A stretch of DNA of 44,928 nt from DASPKX01 sp035627835 (GTDB lineage Bacteria > Verrucomicrobiota > Verrucomicrobiia > Limisphaerales > SXQI01), in contig DASPKX010000117.1 of the NCBI GenBank assembly GCA_035627835.1, positions 1 to 44,928 on the forward strand. The letters run 5' to 3'. The first letter of the stretch is position 1. Every line of letters starts with the position of its first letter. A program made the position numbers and the translations under genes. Below, one piece after another: positions 10,401 through 17,328 of this stretch. The notes under the pieces are model-generated. The model was given only the letters and a program-made list of their open reading frames with translations, ran no database searches and was not told the origin of the DNA.

Positions 10401-13400
10401 ATCAAATGTCCAAGTCTTACTCCCGCCCGTAACGTGTATGGCCACTTCGTCGGTCGCGATGAGTGATCCTTGCCGGGCGACGAGCCGATAAATGTACGTC
10501 CCCTTTGGAGCGCCCACCAGATTGAGGGCAGCTCCAGCTGGAGGTGAGGCAAGAGTGCTCCCGCTCATCTGCAGCCACTGATATGTAATAGCTTCTTGAG
10601 TATCTGAACTCGCACGCCCGTTTATTGTCAAAGCGGAGCTGGAACTAGCAAATCTATCGGGTCCGGCATCGGCCGTGAAAGTCACAGGATCGATCACTGT
10701 TACATTTGCTTCATCAAACTGAGCTGGTCCTATACTCAGACGCACGGTGTGCACTCCAGGGACAAAGAACTTCGCGGAGGTCGTAGGGGTCGTGGCGCTT
10801 GAAAAAGCGACCGGCCCTGCTCCAGTTCCAGTCCAGATGGCCGCAGATGTGGCCTGACCTGACAGTTGGATTGGGGAATTGACGAAGGCTGTTAAATCAG
10901 GGCCCGCATTGACCGCGCGAACTGCCCCTTGCCCAACATAGATCGTTGCTTTGCCCACCGCGCTTGCTGTCACGCCGTCTGAAACTGTAAACGTGAACTC
11001 GTCAACCGCTGGACTCGGGGCGGCAGCAGCGGTGTAAGTCGCCAGCGGCGGTGTTCCCAAGGTGACGGTCCCATAGCGTGGCTGGGAAAGAAGGACACTC
11101 GGACTGGTGGTATCAGCATCCCAATAAGCAAGGTTCAGGCTGATCTGCCCTCCTGCTCCCACGTATCCAGTCACATCCCAAGCTGCGGGAGCATCAGGCT
11201 GCTCAGTCACTACGATTCCCATTCGCCGAGGCCCAGTCACGTCGCCATTAGCGCTTACGATGGAGATGCTCAATGTGCGTGTGCCGACTGTGGGAGCTTC
11301 CAATTTGTTGAAGTATACGAGGTTCTTCAGGAGGCCATCCATGTGCTCCACGGTTGCGCTTGGGGTAAACGTGATATCCGCCACGGCGGCTCCTTTGGCG
11401 ATGAGGACAAGTCCCGAGCGGCCTGACCCTGGCGCTGGAAGGGTTGCGACATGCGTGTTCTGTAGGAACAGGTTCGCTCCCTCCGCTCGAAACGACGAGT
11501 AAGCAGGTCCAACGTCTGAGGCGCTTCCCGACAAATACAAATAGAGCTGATCCTCGTCTTCACTGGAGATGCCGTTTTCAAGCTGAATGCGGAGCTTCGC
11601 TCCCGCAACCGTGTTCGCTGGAACAGGATCTGTCACTTTGCTCGTCACGCTGGGCGATTCCAGAAACAAGTATTTGGTCTCGTTCTCCTGATATGTAATG
11701 GATGTCGGCAGTGAAATCGCGAATTGAGCTGGTCCCACGCGCGCGTGAAATACTCGCTTGACCCAGGCGCCGCCTGAATCAGCAACAGTCACTGTGATGG
11801 CAGAATCGCCTTTTTGCCCTGCTGCCGGAGTAACTGTAAGTGTGCGGCTGAGCCCGCTCCCGCTCACAAATAAATTTGCCTGGTTATTCGGAATGAGACC
11901 CGGATTGCTCGATTCGACAGTCACTGTGAGGTTGTTCGGGGTCTCAGCATCGCCGAGCGACAACGTGACGGTTTTCGAGCCACCGTCAAAGAGGGTTTGA
12001 GGCGGGATCGAGCTAAGCGTCGGAGGCGAGTTACCCGCGCTTTGAAACCGAAGGCTCACAGGCACGTAGCTCCGTCCCTCACCATCAACCGAACCGTGGA
12101 TGGGCGGGACTGCCACCGTGGGCCCTTGTCGACTTGAGTAGACTGCCCATGGGGAAGTCGCCACTCCTGATAGTGATATTTGCGTATGTCGTTCCTCGTG
12201 CCAGGAGTCTTCCCCGTCTGACTCACTGCTCATGAGCGCATAAGTCGTGTTCGGTGCCAACACCGTTGGTGATCCAAGCTGCGTGTAAGCGTATTGGCCC
12301 GGGTTACTCCCAATCGCGTTAACGAACACCGAGGCGTACGGCACCGGGTTGCCATCCATGGTGCACAAGCGCACCTCGTGAATCTGAGAACTTCCATACC
12401 GGACCCATCGGCCGAGTTCGGTGACCGACACCGGAGTGGCGCCTACGGTGAATGCGAAACCTATCCACCCATCCCAATTGTTCCGAGTGCTCGGATCCAG
12501 CGTCGTGCTGGTGACTAAAGGCGCAATCGTCTGACTGCCCCCACTGCTCCCTTCGCCCGCGAACGATGAGTGCAGAGTATATCCCCCGAACCCGGATGGC
12601 GATGCGTGAGAAACCTGCAGGTAGTGGACGCCAGCGCCCAACTGTGCCATCAATTCAAAATTCGCGGAGGAAGAATTGCTCGCGACCTCTCCAATGCGAT
12701 TGCCATTAGCGTCCTGCAATTCCCCAACAGTATAGGTGGTGCCCGTCGTGTAGACACGCAAGACACCAGGGCTCATCAGCGTCACCTTGAACATATCCTT
12801 GTCCCCTGCTGATTCAATAGTCCCGTTGATGCTGGCGTTTGCCGCGAGGTTGCTGGCGTTCCCGCGCGTGTTCCCATAGTCGTCCGAGGCGCCTAGGGTA
12901 TACATGAAGTTTACAGGACCATAAGTTTTGTTGGCCTCCTGAACAATATGGGCGTTGGGTGATGCCAGTTCCGCGTATGCGGCTGCAGGGGAGTGAGCGT
13001 CGGGGCTCACCGACACGCCAGCAATGAGGCCGCTATAGGAATAATCTCCAAGACCAGTCTCCTCTGAGAGCAGCACGTAGGTGGTGTGAGGCGTCAATGT
13101 CACTGGGGTGGAAAGCGCGGCATACACAAACTGATTCGCTGCCTGCTGTGCTGTGTTGACGCTGACGGATGCGATCGGTGCCCCATTCAGGGGGGCGAGC
13201 CTAAGCGCATGCGTGCCGCTGTTTCCGCTGATCACCCACCGACCAAGATGGCTAACGATCATTTCTCTGGTTCCAACTGTGAAACGCATGCCGTTCCAGG
13301 AAGCAAAGTTGTTTTGGGGACTTGTGAGATTGCTCACCCCTGTTACGAGGCTGTCTTGAAGCACGTTCAAGACGTACTCCCCAGTTCCAGTGCTCGCATG

Positions 13401-15809
13401 TCGAACACGGATAAAGTATGTTCCTGCTTGCAGGTAGCGGCTGATCCTAAAGTTCTGGCCCGAGCCTCCGCTTTCTGCGTTCACGAGCACAGTTCTGCTG
13501 GAATTCAGCAAATGCCCGTACGTGTCCGTGGTTCCGGTCGTGTAAATGCTCACAAACGTGGGAGCGCTCAGTTGAAACTTAAAGAAGTCGTTGTCTCCTG
13601 CGCAATCAATGGCTCCCGCCTGAGAACCAGGAACAACAATCGTCGTTGAATTTAAAGGGCTGTCTCTGTGCACATCACCCGCACAAAACCCGCAATCTGT
13701 GACCCACCCGGAGTCCGAAACGTTTCCGGACACGTTTTGGTAATACCGGGTCGGCACCTCGCAATATCGCGTGCCAGTTAGATTCACAGTCGTATACATG
13801 GATTCTGTGCCCAGATCACATTCCATGATCCTAAAGTTCGAAAACGTGTGAGCAGGTGGCCCGGCAAAGACGTACAACGCCTTTCCGGCATTTCGTATAT
13901 CGAAGTTAGAAAGGTTCGCAGCAGCGCTGAGGTTAACAAGCTTAAGAGCAATGGATGCGTAGGGACCAGACTGGGCGCCAGCCACTACTGTCTCACCGAC
14001 CGTATTGTCGCGGTCAGCCACGAAGTATGCCTTCCCCCCTGATGGCGGCGGCCCGACGATTGTTCCGCCGGTTACCACCACCTCTGCGCCGTAGGCATAC
14101 TTCACTACGGCCCCTGCCTGCACCGTTAGCTGCCCCGTGATGTTCAACTGTCCCGTTACATGATACGTGACGTTTGCAGCAAAGGTCATGCTTGGCGCGG
14201 TGTAGCTGGAGATCACCGTATAATCGAGCACGACGCCGGTTTTTGGAAGATCTGCCACTGCGAGGCGAAGGGAAGCAGGCCTCGTTCCAGGGCTCACTTC
14301 AGCCACCGGAAGCACACGAGTATTCGAGGGAACCCGCGCCTGAGGTCGAGGTTTGTGCGCCGGTAATTTATCAAGGAGAGGCTTAATCTCCGGATGACCA
14401 ATGGCTTCAAAAAGAATGTGGCGGCCTTCCTTCTTGAACCATCTTTTCCTCATGGCAACGGCGGAAGCTGGTTTGACTGACCCGTTCTGTTCCCACATGC
14501 CGAACGCCTGCCCATGCCCAAACTGCATAGATCCGAAATCGACAAGATCATCATAAACGTCCGGCTCGGCCATCCCTTGCCTCTTGGCCGCGTCCAGCTC
14601 GTGTCGAATCATTTTCCGCGTCACCTGGGGTTCGACAGGGGGAAAAAATTCGGTGATAACCTCAAGCTGCACATCCGCGGAATTAAACCCAAAAAGTTCA
14701 GGCGTTGGCGGAGCTTCATTGACGATTACGTCCTGTTCTACGCCTGCTCTGGAAAGGACGTAGCGAATATCCGCATCTATGCCATTGAATGCGTCGCGGT
14801 ATACCACTTCGCTTTCGTTCCCAGCTAACTCCCCCTCGCTCGGCTGAACCTCTGCGATAACAACACTGCGCCCGGAGCGGCGGTCGAAATAGGCGAGGCC
14901 CAACACTCGGCTCCGCAGAATAGCTCCATCGGGCAAACGCATCTCAACTGGATTCAGATCTGCGACGTTTGGCGCCAGAGTGACGCCCGTTAAGGTTTTA
15001 GCTGCGACCGCGTTCCCGTTGATGAGCTCAAACTTAGGCACAGCTTCCTGCCAATCACCGTTTTTATCTTGATAGGAGAGACCCGACGCTATTTCAACAT
15101 ACGAGCTCTCCTGCATCCGATACTTGTTCTCGCCAATCGGCACGGGAATAATGCGGGTGACTCTTGTATGGTGCGCTCCCCGCTCATGCACCCTGCCCGC
15201 CGCGTTGTTTGCCGCACGGAGGGCTTCCTCGTCTTTAAACCCAACCCAGCGGTTCGTTGTTCGCGTAATCGTCCCGTCTTTGTGAAAAGTATCGTCTACC
15301 GAAGCAAAATGTCTCTTTTGTGGGTCTTCTGTTAGCAAACTCGGTTCATCTTCCGCCCAGTTAACCCCAGGTAGTTGCCCGCCACCGGGATTGCCGCCTC
15401 CGTAAAAGGTTGTTTTATTGGTTTTAAAGTGGAGGGAGCCGTCCAATGCCGTGATTTCCGTGACCCTGAGAATTGTCGTAACGCCCTGCCGTCGTGAAAT
15501 GATCGTCGGGGGAATGATAGCCCGTTCCCCAGGCTCCAGTTGATTTATCTCGGCAGCGGCCAGGCTCGGCAAAAGATTGGTTGAGATGGTCACCTGCCCG
15601 CTAACGGCTACCTCCGTTATGCTGTAAATACCACCTTTCGCCTCAGCCTTTGTGTCGCGGCAATCGAGGACGAATACGAGAAAAACGATGGCAGGGCACA
15701 AATTCCGGCTCAGCCACAGAATGGGCCGAACGGCGTCACAATACTTCTGGAGGGGCATATAATTAATCTTGGGCACCCGCAAAGTTGCAGTCGGGGTGCT
15801 GTTAAGCAT
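888..15809 (-). CDS. Giant secreted Rhs/YD-repeat polymorphic toxin with nuclease-like C-terminus
   Basis: The product is 4,973 residues. The N-terminus has a hydrophobic segment (about 30-50) that looks like a Sec signal or anchor; Met18 is an alternative start. Approximate order after that: a domain of unknown type (150-480); a beta-strand-rich region (510-700); a PPC-like domain (735-817) and a beta domain (818-930), both repeated at 990-1087 and 1103-1210; Ig/cadherin-like (1260-1357); two PKD-like repeats starting with AGPD (1630-1797); a propeller-like region (1840-2240); cadherin-like (2370-2454); LamG-like (2474-2644); cadherin-like (2730-2827). The Rhs part starts near 3114 (AGLPIRIVRSYDS), carries many YD repeats from about 3350, and ends in the conserved signature YLRARYYHPDLGRFWTMD ... 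YLYAHANPVNMVDPSG at 4772. Family knowledge: the Rhs core forms a shell that encloses the C-terminal toxin, which is cut near DPxG. The variable tip is 4773-4973. Export through Sec makes it closer to WapA-like cell-surface toxins than to type VI cargo; no PAAR or VgrG is seen. Confidence 0.9.
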   Translation of the reverse strand: MLNSTPTATLRVPKINYMPLQKYCDAVRPILWLSRNLCPAIVFLVFVLDCRDTKAEAKGGIYSITEVAVSGQVTISTNLLPSLAAAEINQLEPGERAIIPPTIISRRQGVTTILRVTEITALDGSLHFKTNKTTFYGGGNPGGGQLPGVNWAEDEPSLLTEDPQKRHFASVDDTFHKDGTITRTTNRWVGFKDEEALRAANNAAGRVHERGAHHTRVTRIIPVPIGENKYRMQESSYVEIASGLSYQDKNGDWQEAVPKFELINGNAVAAKTLTGVTLAPNVADLNPVEMRLPDGAILRSRVLGLAYFDRRSGRSVVIAEVQPSEGELAGNESEVVYRDAFNGIDADIRYVLSRAGVEQDVIVNEAPPTPELFGFNSADVQLEVITEFFPPVEPQVTRKMIRHELDAAKRQGMAEPDVYDDLVDFGSMQFGHGQAFGMWEQNGSVKPASAVAMRKRWFKKEGRHILFEAIGHPEIKPLLDKLPAHKPRPQARVPSNTRVLPVAEVSPGTRPASLRLAVADLPKTGVVLDYTVISSYTAPSMTFAANVTYHVTGQLNITGQLTVQAGAVVKYAYGAEVVVTGGTIVGPPPSGGKAYFVADRDNTVGETVVAGAQSGPYASIALKLVNLSAAANLSNFDIRNAGKALYVFAGPPAHTFSNFRIMECDLGTESMYTTVNLTGTRYCEVPTRYYQNVSGNVSDSGWVTDCGFCAGDVHRDSPLNSTTIVVPGSQAGAIDCAGDNDFFKFQLSAPTFVSIYTTGTTDTYGHLLNSSRTVLVNAESGGSGQNFRISRYLQAGTYFIRVRHASTGTGEYVLNVLQDSLVTGVSNLTSPQNNFASWNGMRFTVGTREMIVSHLGRWVISGNSGTHALRLAPLNGAPIASVSVNTAQQAANQFVYAALSTPVTLTPHTTYVLLSEETGLGDYSYSGLIAGVSVSPDAHSPAAAYAELASPNAHIVQEANKTYGPVNFMYTLGASDDYGNTRGNASNLAANASINGTIESAGDKDMFKVTLMSPGVLRVYTTGTTYTVGELQDANGNRIGEVASNSSSANFELMAQLGAGVHYLQVSHASPSGFGGYTLHSSFAGEGSSGGSQTIAPLVTSTTLDPSTRNNWDGWIGFAFTVGATPVSVTELGRWVRYGSSQIHEVRLCTMDGNPVPYASVFVNAIGSNPGQYAYTQLGSPTVLAPNTTYALMSSESDGEDSWHEERHTQISLSGVATSPWAVYSSRQGPTVAVPPIHGSVDGEGRSYVPVSLRFQSAGNSPPTLSSIPPQTLFDGGSKTVTLSLGDAETPNNLTVTVESSNPGLIPNNQANLFVSGSGLSRTLTVTPAAGQKGDSAITVTVADSGGAWVKRVFHARVGPAQFAISLPTSITYQENETKYLFLESPSVTSKVTDPVPANTVAGAKLRIQLENGISSEDEDQLYLYLSGSASDVGPAYSSFRAEGANLFLQNTHVATLPAPGSGRSGLVLIAKGAAVADITFTPSATVEHMDGLLKNLVYFNKLEAPTVGTRTLSISIVSANGDVTGPRRMGIVVTEQPDAPAAWDVTGYVGAGGQISLNLAYWDADTTSPSVLLSQPRYGTVTLGTPPLATYTAAAAPSPAVDEFTFTVSDGVTASAVGKATIYVGQGAVRAVNAGPDLTAFVNSPIQLSGQATSAAIWTGTGAGPVAFSSATTPTTSAKFFVPGVHTVRLSIGPAQFDEANVTVIDPVTFTADAGPDRFASSSSALTINGRASSDTQEAITYQWLQMSGSTLASPPAGAALNLVGAPKGTYIYRLVARQGSLIATDEVAIHVTGGSKTWTFDADFEEGSRTDVTYDEVKHALTLSEVKEGLPHIDLLVHLEPHQQIPALVRLDAESGEVLGQFRAGPYTAVATEGGGVLAAFADPNGDTWAIVMLDNDPLDAGNHRPIVAMRFGVTTGGTRGRKLPDGTFVADSHGEYLKGPFKYNTCRDRDTDGFIRTAQGLQPPLEWQMSGNVIPSGQTLLALAQDETISEIIVTDLESLSGWSQHGNHVLRLFGANESFGFHGFEEYSSGTLQKKESVALACNSVTGYKMGFGLQVSNGDYWTYATVQSVGALFKITGSEAISCATWPAGAPQLIRRDPVSGGAWFATLASPGTVYRIDAAGSQTGNQQMAPANHDILGLAVDREGGVWATTSSTLSRLKAGKTEVETVDTSCYTSLGAMGFDWKGRLWVGASKDGEAGHDHSRVIRIDPDSGPAGAITHDRSLKWTGYESVTLKAVAGLGEISSPALAGEWRITNSVPEESPNWAEVRWNSDEPTGSSIAVEVRAASTAAGLTAAQWFSVAPTGIGGLKVGTLNGIQGSFVEVKVLFSRSSTGGGKPVLHDLSIYSSNSPRTLLQQTYHPTEDDLFSVQMNSPGMLLDVLSNDRAPLLTLTSVRAPRFGSAKVVGGKVEYMPKLNTSGDDRFIYYVTDADGGVHQALARVNIMALSALPPVQEAHGALAGYPLPTTSDTSTRFLEGVSHRVEIPHKEELGVPGDFTISFWMEKLSNAEGSPGVESADGSRLLGKGGPGNEAFGIYDPAGENAKLEFRRHNANGVSQSAFTEENFPFGVKRHVLVTCKNNVLQFYVDGAVDGASMTFSGTIRANTNPLTIGAAEGASAFGGTIGDVQIYDRALTDPEIASIFRFFYEPAIGAAAYSRKDSYPAIAATRDLVGRWILSQAGTELASAKVLDRSGVPIPGIDGGYEEWAAIFGSHGDLRCEQTGNAPVARLDLKSRRMRALPGDSLEALIEPLMNDWDADNDTITLVNDFPRRTKFGNVRMGLNNQLWYLPDLQNSGVDEFSYTIRDSTGKEGSGKVRVEVHSVTPPVIDEFTVTPTGDSHQQPVSMNLTVKIRRGEVGASDFGADLFRGFRGGELFEEASIEGPVPTTRPEITQVSFFAGSRLLGRKTSPSAPTVGEIETWSFAWGEIPANVHQLYAEVTDASGMTVHTDTLTRTVTAQFPNNQGPEAEVRNFAAEDTLGFWTFDLEDGDGPDPAGKSTQRSTIITNTLPNLSIFAGDQDEVLTDISFVSYQLRLYSANGDFLGIIAAKHSLDQVPQGRLPRASGLRDLRLDLQGYGNGAYQLELVVSDGIHETISEPFGFVLASAAQVGVFRFEEEDAIVTTAGLPIRIVRSYDSTALGDGNFGRGWRLDLFDVNAEFNEQRAQMSDILSDEPFTMRVGGGRDVTLTLPGGRRTTFAYLVTPEPALFGLAFRAKWAALPGVTAKLRTLNSGSGEDWGDNVMFKLNTLAYWQNTGLACPIVNYDIPALALELEDGTIYTIEREHLGDFRTQVSPGEFIFVPARGALRVTGITRPNGERFRVSLHGIEHLLPSGQVTRSLYFERGAGDRIIAVRDTMVASDPELVRYDYDGLGNLVAVHKLQNREKRQYATTVYKHDEMFPHYIKKVIDPRGIEAARTEYQPDGKLKEIKGADGRTTTFTYNHQPIKSTAVSRQIAKEESGVETATEMDQQGNVVLVQQGRDLHGSGGTVWSETAREFDERNNVVKEEVALAEGTLKTERAVAYFEAAPNLPSSIETTTPGGARTLETFSERGRLTSTVDARNYWSNPEERSLYQEFEYDPTALSEGGIKNVWAKGTSGTFKLRENTYHETGNLKGLLKETRDALNNKKEFRYYQAANDPNGGIGDLKEILEFDGDVEATSTIFKYDTSTGRVREQVRRKKVNNVWQDHAITRQVFDAAGRVLESEDPEGGKSRNIYDSAGQLIYSTDRYGVSRKQTYDAMGRVVQVEHPDNTVTRSAFGYAAHPTAGRVLRFEVHEDRHLLNEPVTGRRTIFDELNRPMIEERLKGVAIAFNLKGEVGETTFTQPVEQDILTRSERRYDQAGRLVMSCLPYDPQDPGSAPKWTKHEYDEAGKIWRTRNFVTETGQVIPGVTTASIFNYDQNGNRIWSIDPTNLEAVTPPVADTAAEWRLHLEAPHHSTRLTHWTYDDFNRETQVEQPKHSDTGDITAAITKSRYDKEGRRWLSIDPDGKATAYVHDALGRLRWVITDVSESVTELPAAWPTTTSGWETWAKGSRSSSVSTATEYVYDDQGNLTSQFDALRRQTKHSYDELGQRVTRTLPSGPVERTRYDYEGLNGLLKRRVHVGFSGLGTLYEHDVEGRLVQKRPVLATPSFIGGAAAANASTAYNPSGANNALKFTAALTGTELNGAKVVFIPDSTMTASSVRVSYDKASQLATIVYNGSATAITLRDAVNSTVGLPFTAALDPAEAGNTGAGVFSAGPSSDSIWTTFTYTPTGMRAEMVDNKGTSNARTTKYAYDELGRLKVKQMPEGTLSYGHDAVGNVTRISARSSYTFPSARPWAFVEAQLAANPSWASWAHMEYQHDSRNRLWKVFGAPGNGDPRGTYEYDAGGQVKTLVNGSGSLVTTYEYNSRGQLRYQKSLNGAVTHASFDYDDFDTSDALNFHNSAPESSADAAKRKLAASGLRQAVAERIIYGGVNQRRLVSYSYDGMNRLKAERARNGTTSWPAWPGVALPTSPDGGDILYDLADAYDSSGYDKVGNRQTRTENQAGVQAQSGLGYDLNDRLHYVSSPASYDGNGNSRYQATYTSPATAGLVASTSAAPDVYNADNRLVSRAGTITLVYDGDGHRVRKLNGGAATRYYLVDDQNPSGYAQVLQESAVLGGSPVMTYTLGQRILEQRKPGANTHFYGYDGHGSVRFLFAGGVVSDRFVYHAFGNEIARNGTTECNYRYAGEQWDAELGMYYLRARYYHPDLGRFWTMDSFEGNQTDPLSLNKYLYAHANPVNMVDPSGFAVEPDFGRGQDAHELFYVYCITRGITKYFDAEVGAVFPSINSRLRPDVLEKRKRRFFELKPISHESSSILSVEADLQIASYLTVMSSIPVVPGTSFELVPKETAIGVMFDPVTQRMKEMVIRPASDTPGLIYYWLRNPDEWDWEPFLVPIAIPGAAISAHSAASALRAIGPRAALGARAAMSAATVRGQMITAQMTVTRF
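12180..13615 (-). repeat. Intragenic duplication of a PPC-like plus beta-domain pair in the Rhs protein
   Basis: Within the rhs gene, 13615-13020 and 12840-12180 encode two copies of the same domain pair. Copy 1 has NDFFKFQLSAP and FIRVRHAS (PPC-like), then ASWNGMRFTVG, HLGRWV and TTYVLLS. Copy 2 has DKDMFKVTLMSPG and YLQVSHAS, then GWIGFAFTVG, ELGRWV and TTYALMS. The copies are clearly diverged, so this is an old duplication that lengthens the extracellular stalk. The second domain of each pair resembles DUF4082-type beta-sandwiches. Confidence 0.65.
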
Positions 15810-15875
15810 CCAAGAAGATTCTCTTGAGCGAATCGAGATCAGCGGAAGGGAATTGTCTTAGCGAGCTTGGATGCA

Positions 15876-15905
15876 TGTAAACCAAACATCACCGCACATC
15901 GTCAA
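15876..15905 (-). promoter_or_regulatory. Weak candidate promoter of the giant rhs gene
   Basis: On the minus strand, TTGACG (15900-15905) is followed after 18 bp by TTTACA (15876-15881), about 65 nt upstream of the rhs start codon. The -35 hexamer is good and the -10 poor. No strong Shine-Dalgarno precedes the ATG; a purine stretch AAGAGAA lies about 10 nt upstream. Confidence 0.2.
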
Positions 15906-16111
15906 CTACATTTTAGAAGGATTTTGCGGAGCCTTGCAGAACATGCGCGGCGCTCGACTTCCTCTCACAGGCCTGATCACGCGGCGATGTTTGCTAGTTT
16001 AGCGAATAGGGCTGCGGATTTTCCTTTGCTGCTGTTGCACACAGCGGACGGAAATCTTCTTCCTCGTGGTTGGTGTGTGCAGAATGCGCAGGGGCGAAGG
16101 CAAGGAAAACG

Positions 16112-16172
16112 TGGTTAGCGGGTCGGGAGACCCGCGCTCCGTTAGAACGCCCGGTCGGGTGACGGGGCTGCC
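16112..16172. repeat. Palindromic dispersed repeat, copy 1
   Basis: This copy holds the perfect hairpin CGGGTC-GGGA-GACCCG at 16119-16134, flanked by TGGTTAG on the left and CGCTCCGTT on the right, then CGCCCGGTCGGG. The same order of elements recurs at 16252-16327. It lies between genes, like REP/MITE-type elements; similar GGGTCGGGAGACCCG repeats are, to my recollection, frequent in Verrucomicrobia intergenic DNA. Confidence 0.7.
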
Positions 16173-16251
16173 AAGTGAGTGGTGTTGAGATCGGCGCTAT
16201 AAACTGCACCGTCTCCAACGCTCGATTCTTGCCGATAGCCTCGGCGGAACC

Positions 16252-16327
16252 TGGTTGGCGGGTCGGGAGACCCGTGCTCCGTTGATTACAGGCCGTGAAG
16301 CTCGCCCGGTCGGGGGCCGGGCCTACC
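16252..16327. repeat. Palindromic dispersed repeat, copy 2
   Basis: This copy has TGGTTGG, the same perfect hairpin CGGGTC-GGGA-GACCCG (16259-16274), then TGCTCCGTT and, after about 22 nt, CGCCCGGTCGGG. The end forms a second hairpin, GCCCGG (16304-16309) with CCGGGC (16317-16322). There is no T-run, so intrinsic termination of the HDOD transcript is possible but not shown. Confidence 0.7.
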
Positions 16328-16366
16328 ATAGAGACCGCGCGGGCGCGGCCCAACCGCAGCAAGGAG

Positions 16367-17269
16367 CTAAACGATGCCGTCTAGGATGGAGGGGAGCATT
16401 TCCACAGTGCGTTGGAAGTTGCCGCGGGTGATGGCCATCTCGACCTCCGAATGGTTCTTGAAGATCAAATCCCAGGCGGGGCTGCTCTTCCAATCCTGCT
16501 CATCCACTTCAGCCGGGTTGCCGGAGTTGCCTATCTTGGCTTTGCGCGCCAGGAGGTCGGCGATATGGACGGCGGCCACAATGGAGCTTTGTTCGGTCGC
16601 CGCAGCCGGTTCGTGATGGTAGCGGGCGGAGTAAATCATCACGCGTGGCAGGTTATGGCTTTCGAGGTAAGCGCCCCCAAGTTCGGCGTGGTCCATGCCG
16701 AGCAGCGTTCGCTCTAGCTCCAGCAAATCCTGGTGCGGCGGGGTGCTGGAATAGATTTCGCGGAAATGTTCCGGGAAGGCGGAAGCCATAACAATTTTGC
16801 CCACATCATGAACGAGGCCGGCGATGTAGTCACAGTCGTCGTTAACCTGGACCACGGAATTGGTGATTTCGCGCGTGAGGATAGCTGTAGCAATGCAATG
16901 TTGCCAAAAGCTGCGCCAGGGAAATGGGGTGCGGGAAGCTAACTTTTGGAAATCTTCGATCACTGGAGTGACCATAGCGAGCTGGCGGATTTGGCGGACG
17001 CCCAGGTAGAACACGGCTTCCTCGATGCTATTCACCGGGGTGGTAAGGCTATAGTAAACCGAGTTAACCAAGCGGAGGAGGCGGGCTGTAAGGCTTGGGT
17101 CGCGACGAATGACTTCGGAGATCTGCAGGGTGTAACGCTGGTCAGCGTTCAAGAGATCGCGCAAGGCGGTGTCGATGCTGCGGAGGGAGGGAAGACGCGG
17201 GCAGTTTTGGACCTTCGCCAGAATTTCGGATCGGTCCAGCCGGGGGAGTTGCGCCTTCACTTCATTCAT
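16367..17269 (-). CDS. HDOD-domain signalling protein
   Basis: This 300-residue protein is an HDOD domain over nearly its whole length: LPSLRSIDTALRDLL (27-40), the helix pattern RDPSLTARLLRLVNSVYY (56-73) and VFYLGVRQIRQL (86-97), and AGLVHDVGK (150-158). Many HDOD proteins have lost the metal-binding residues of their HD relatives. Here several remain at the expected spacing (His124, His154-Asp155, His194, His218/219, His235, Asp238). HDOD proteins act in the cytoplasm as scaffolds or regulators, often tied to motility, chemotaxis or c-di-GMP. The gene is divergent from the flagellar regulator operon and has its own sigma-28-like promoter, which supports a motility role. The start used is the first of two in-frame-offset ATGs (GTGAATGAATGAAG), where the open frame begins. 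Confidence 0.9.
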   Translation of the reverse strand: MNEVKAQLPRLDRSEILAKVQNCPRLPSLRSIDTALRDLLNADQRYTLQISEVIRRDPSLTARLLRLVNSVYYSLTTPVNSIEEAVFYLGVRQIRQLAMVTPVIEDFQKLASRTPFPWRSFWQHCIATAILTREITNSVVQVNDDCDYIAGLVHDVGKIVMASAFPEHFREIYSSTPPHQDLLELERTLLGMDHAELGGAYLESHNLPRVMIYSARYHHEPAAATEQSSIVAAVHIADLLARKAKIGNSGNPAEVDEQDWKSSPAWDLIFKNHSEVEMAITRGNFQRTVEMLPSILDGIV

Positions 17270-17277
17270 TCACCAGC

Positions 17278-17305
17278 TCATCGGCAGGCTTTGGTGGCGA
17301 CTTTA
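17278..17305 (-). promoter_or_regulatory. Candidate FliA (sigma-28) promoter for the HDOD gene
   Basis: On the minus strand TAAAGTCG (17298-17305) and GCCGATGA (17278-17285) are separated by 12 bp, one more than the enterobacterial optimum (TAAAGTTT-N11-GCCGATAA). Transcription would start about 2 nt before the HDOD ATG at 17269, giving a nearly leaderless mRNA. The fliA gene in the same window makes this reading reasonable. Confidence 0.45.
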
Positions 17306-17328
17306 GTGATCTTCGCTAAAAAACTGAT

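Larger units (their letters stand above)
15810..16366. other. 557-bp intergenic region between rhs and the HDOD gene
   Basis: I see no convincing gene here. The one longer open frame (minus strand, 15994-16362) runs through two palindromic repeats and has a low-complexity Arg/Pro-rich translation. The content I can support is a repeat pair (16112-16327), a GC-rich hairpin at 16304-16322 beyond the 3' end of the HDOD gene, and a weak candidate rhs promoter near 15876-15905. Confidence 0.6.

Noticed and set aside
16195..16240. GCCGATAG and TATAAA motifs in the intergenic repeat region as promoters
   Set aside because: They have no partner element at the right distance and do not face a gene start.
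15994..16362. Open frame of 122 codons on the minus strand between rhs and the HDOD gene
   Set aside because: It runs through both palindromic repeats, its translation is low-complexity and Arg/Pro-rich, and it resembles no family I know.
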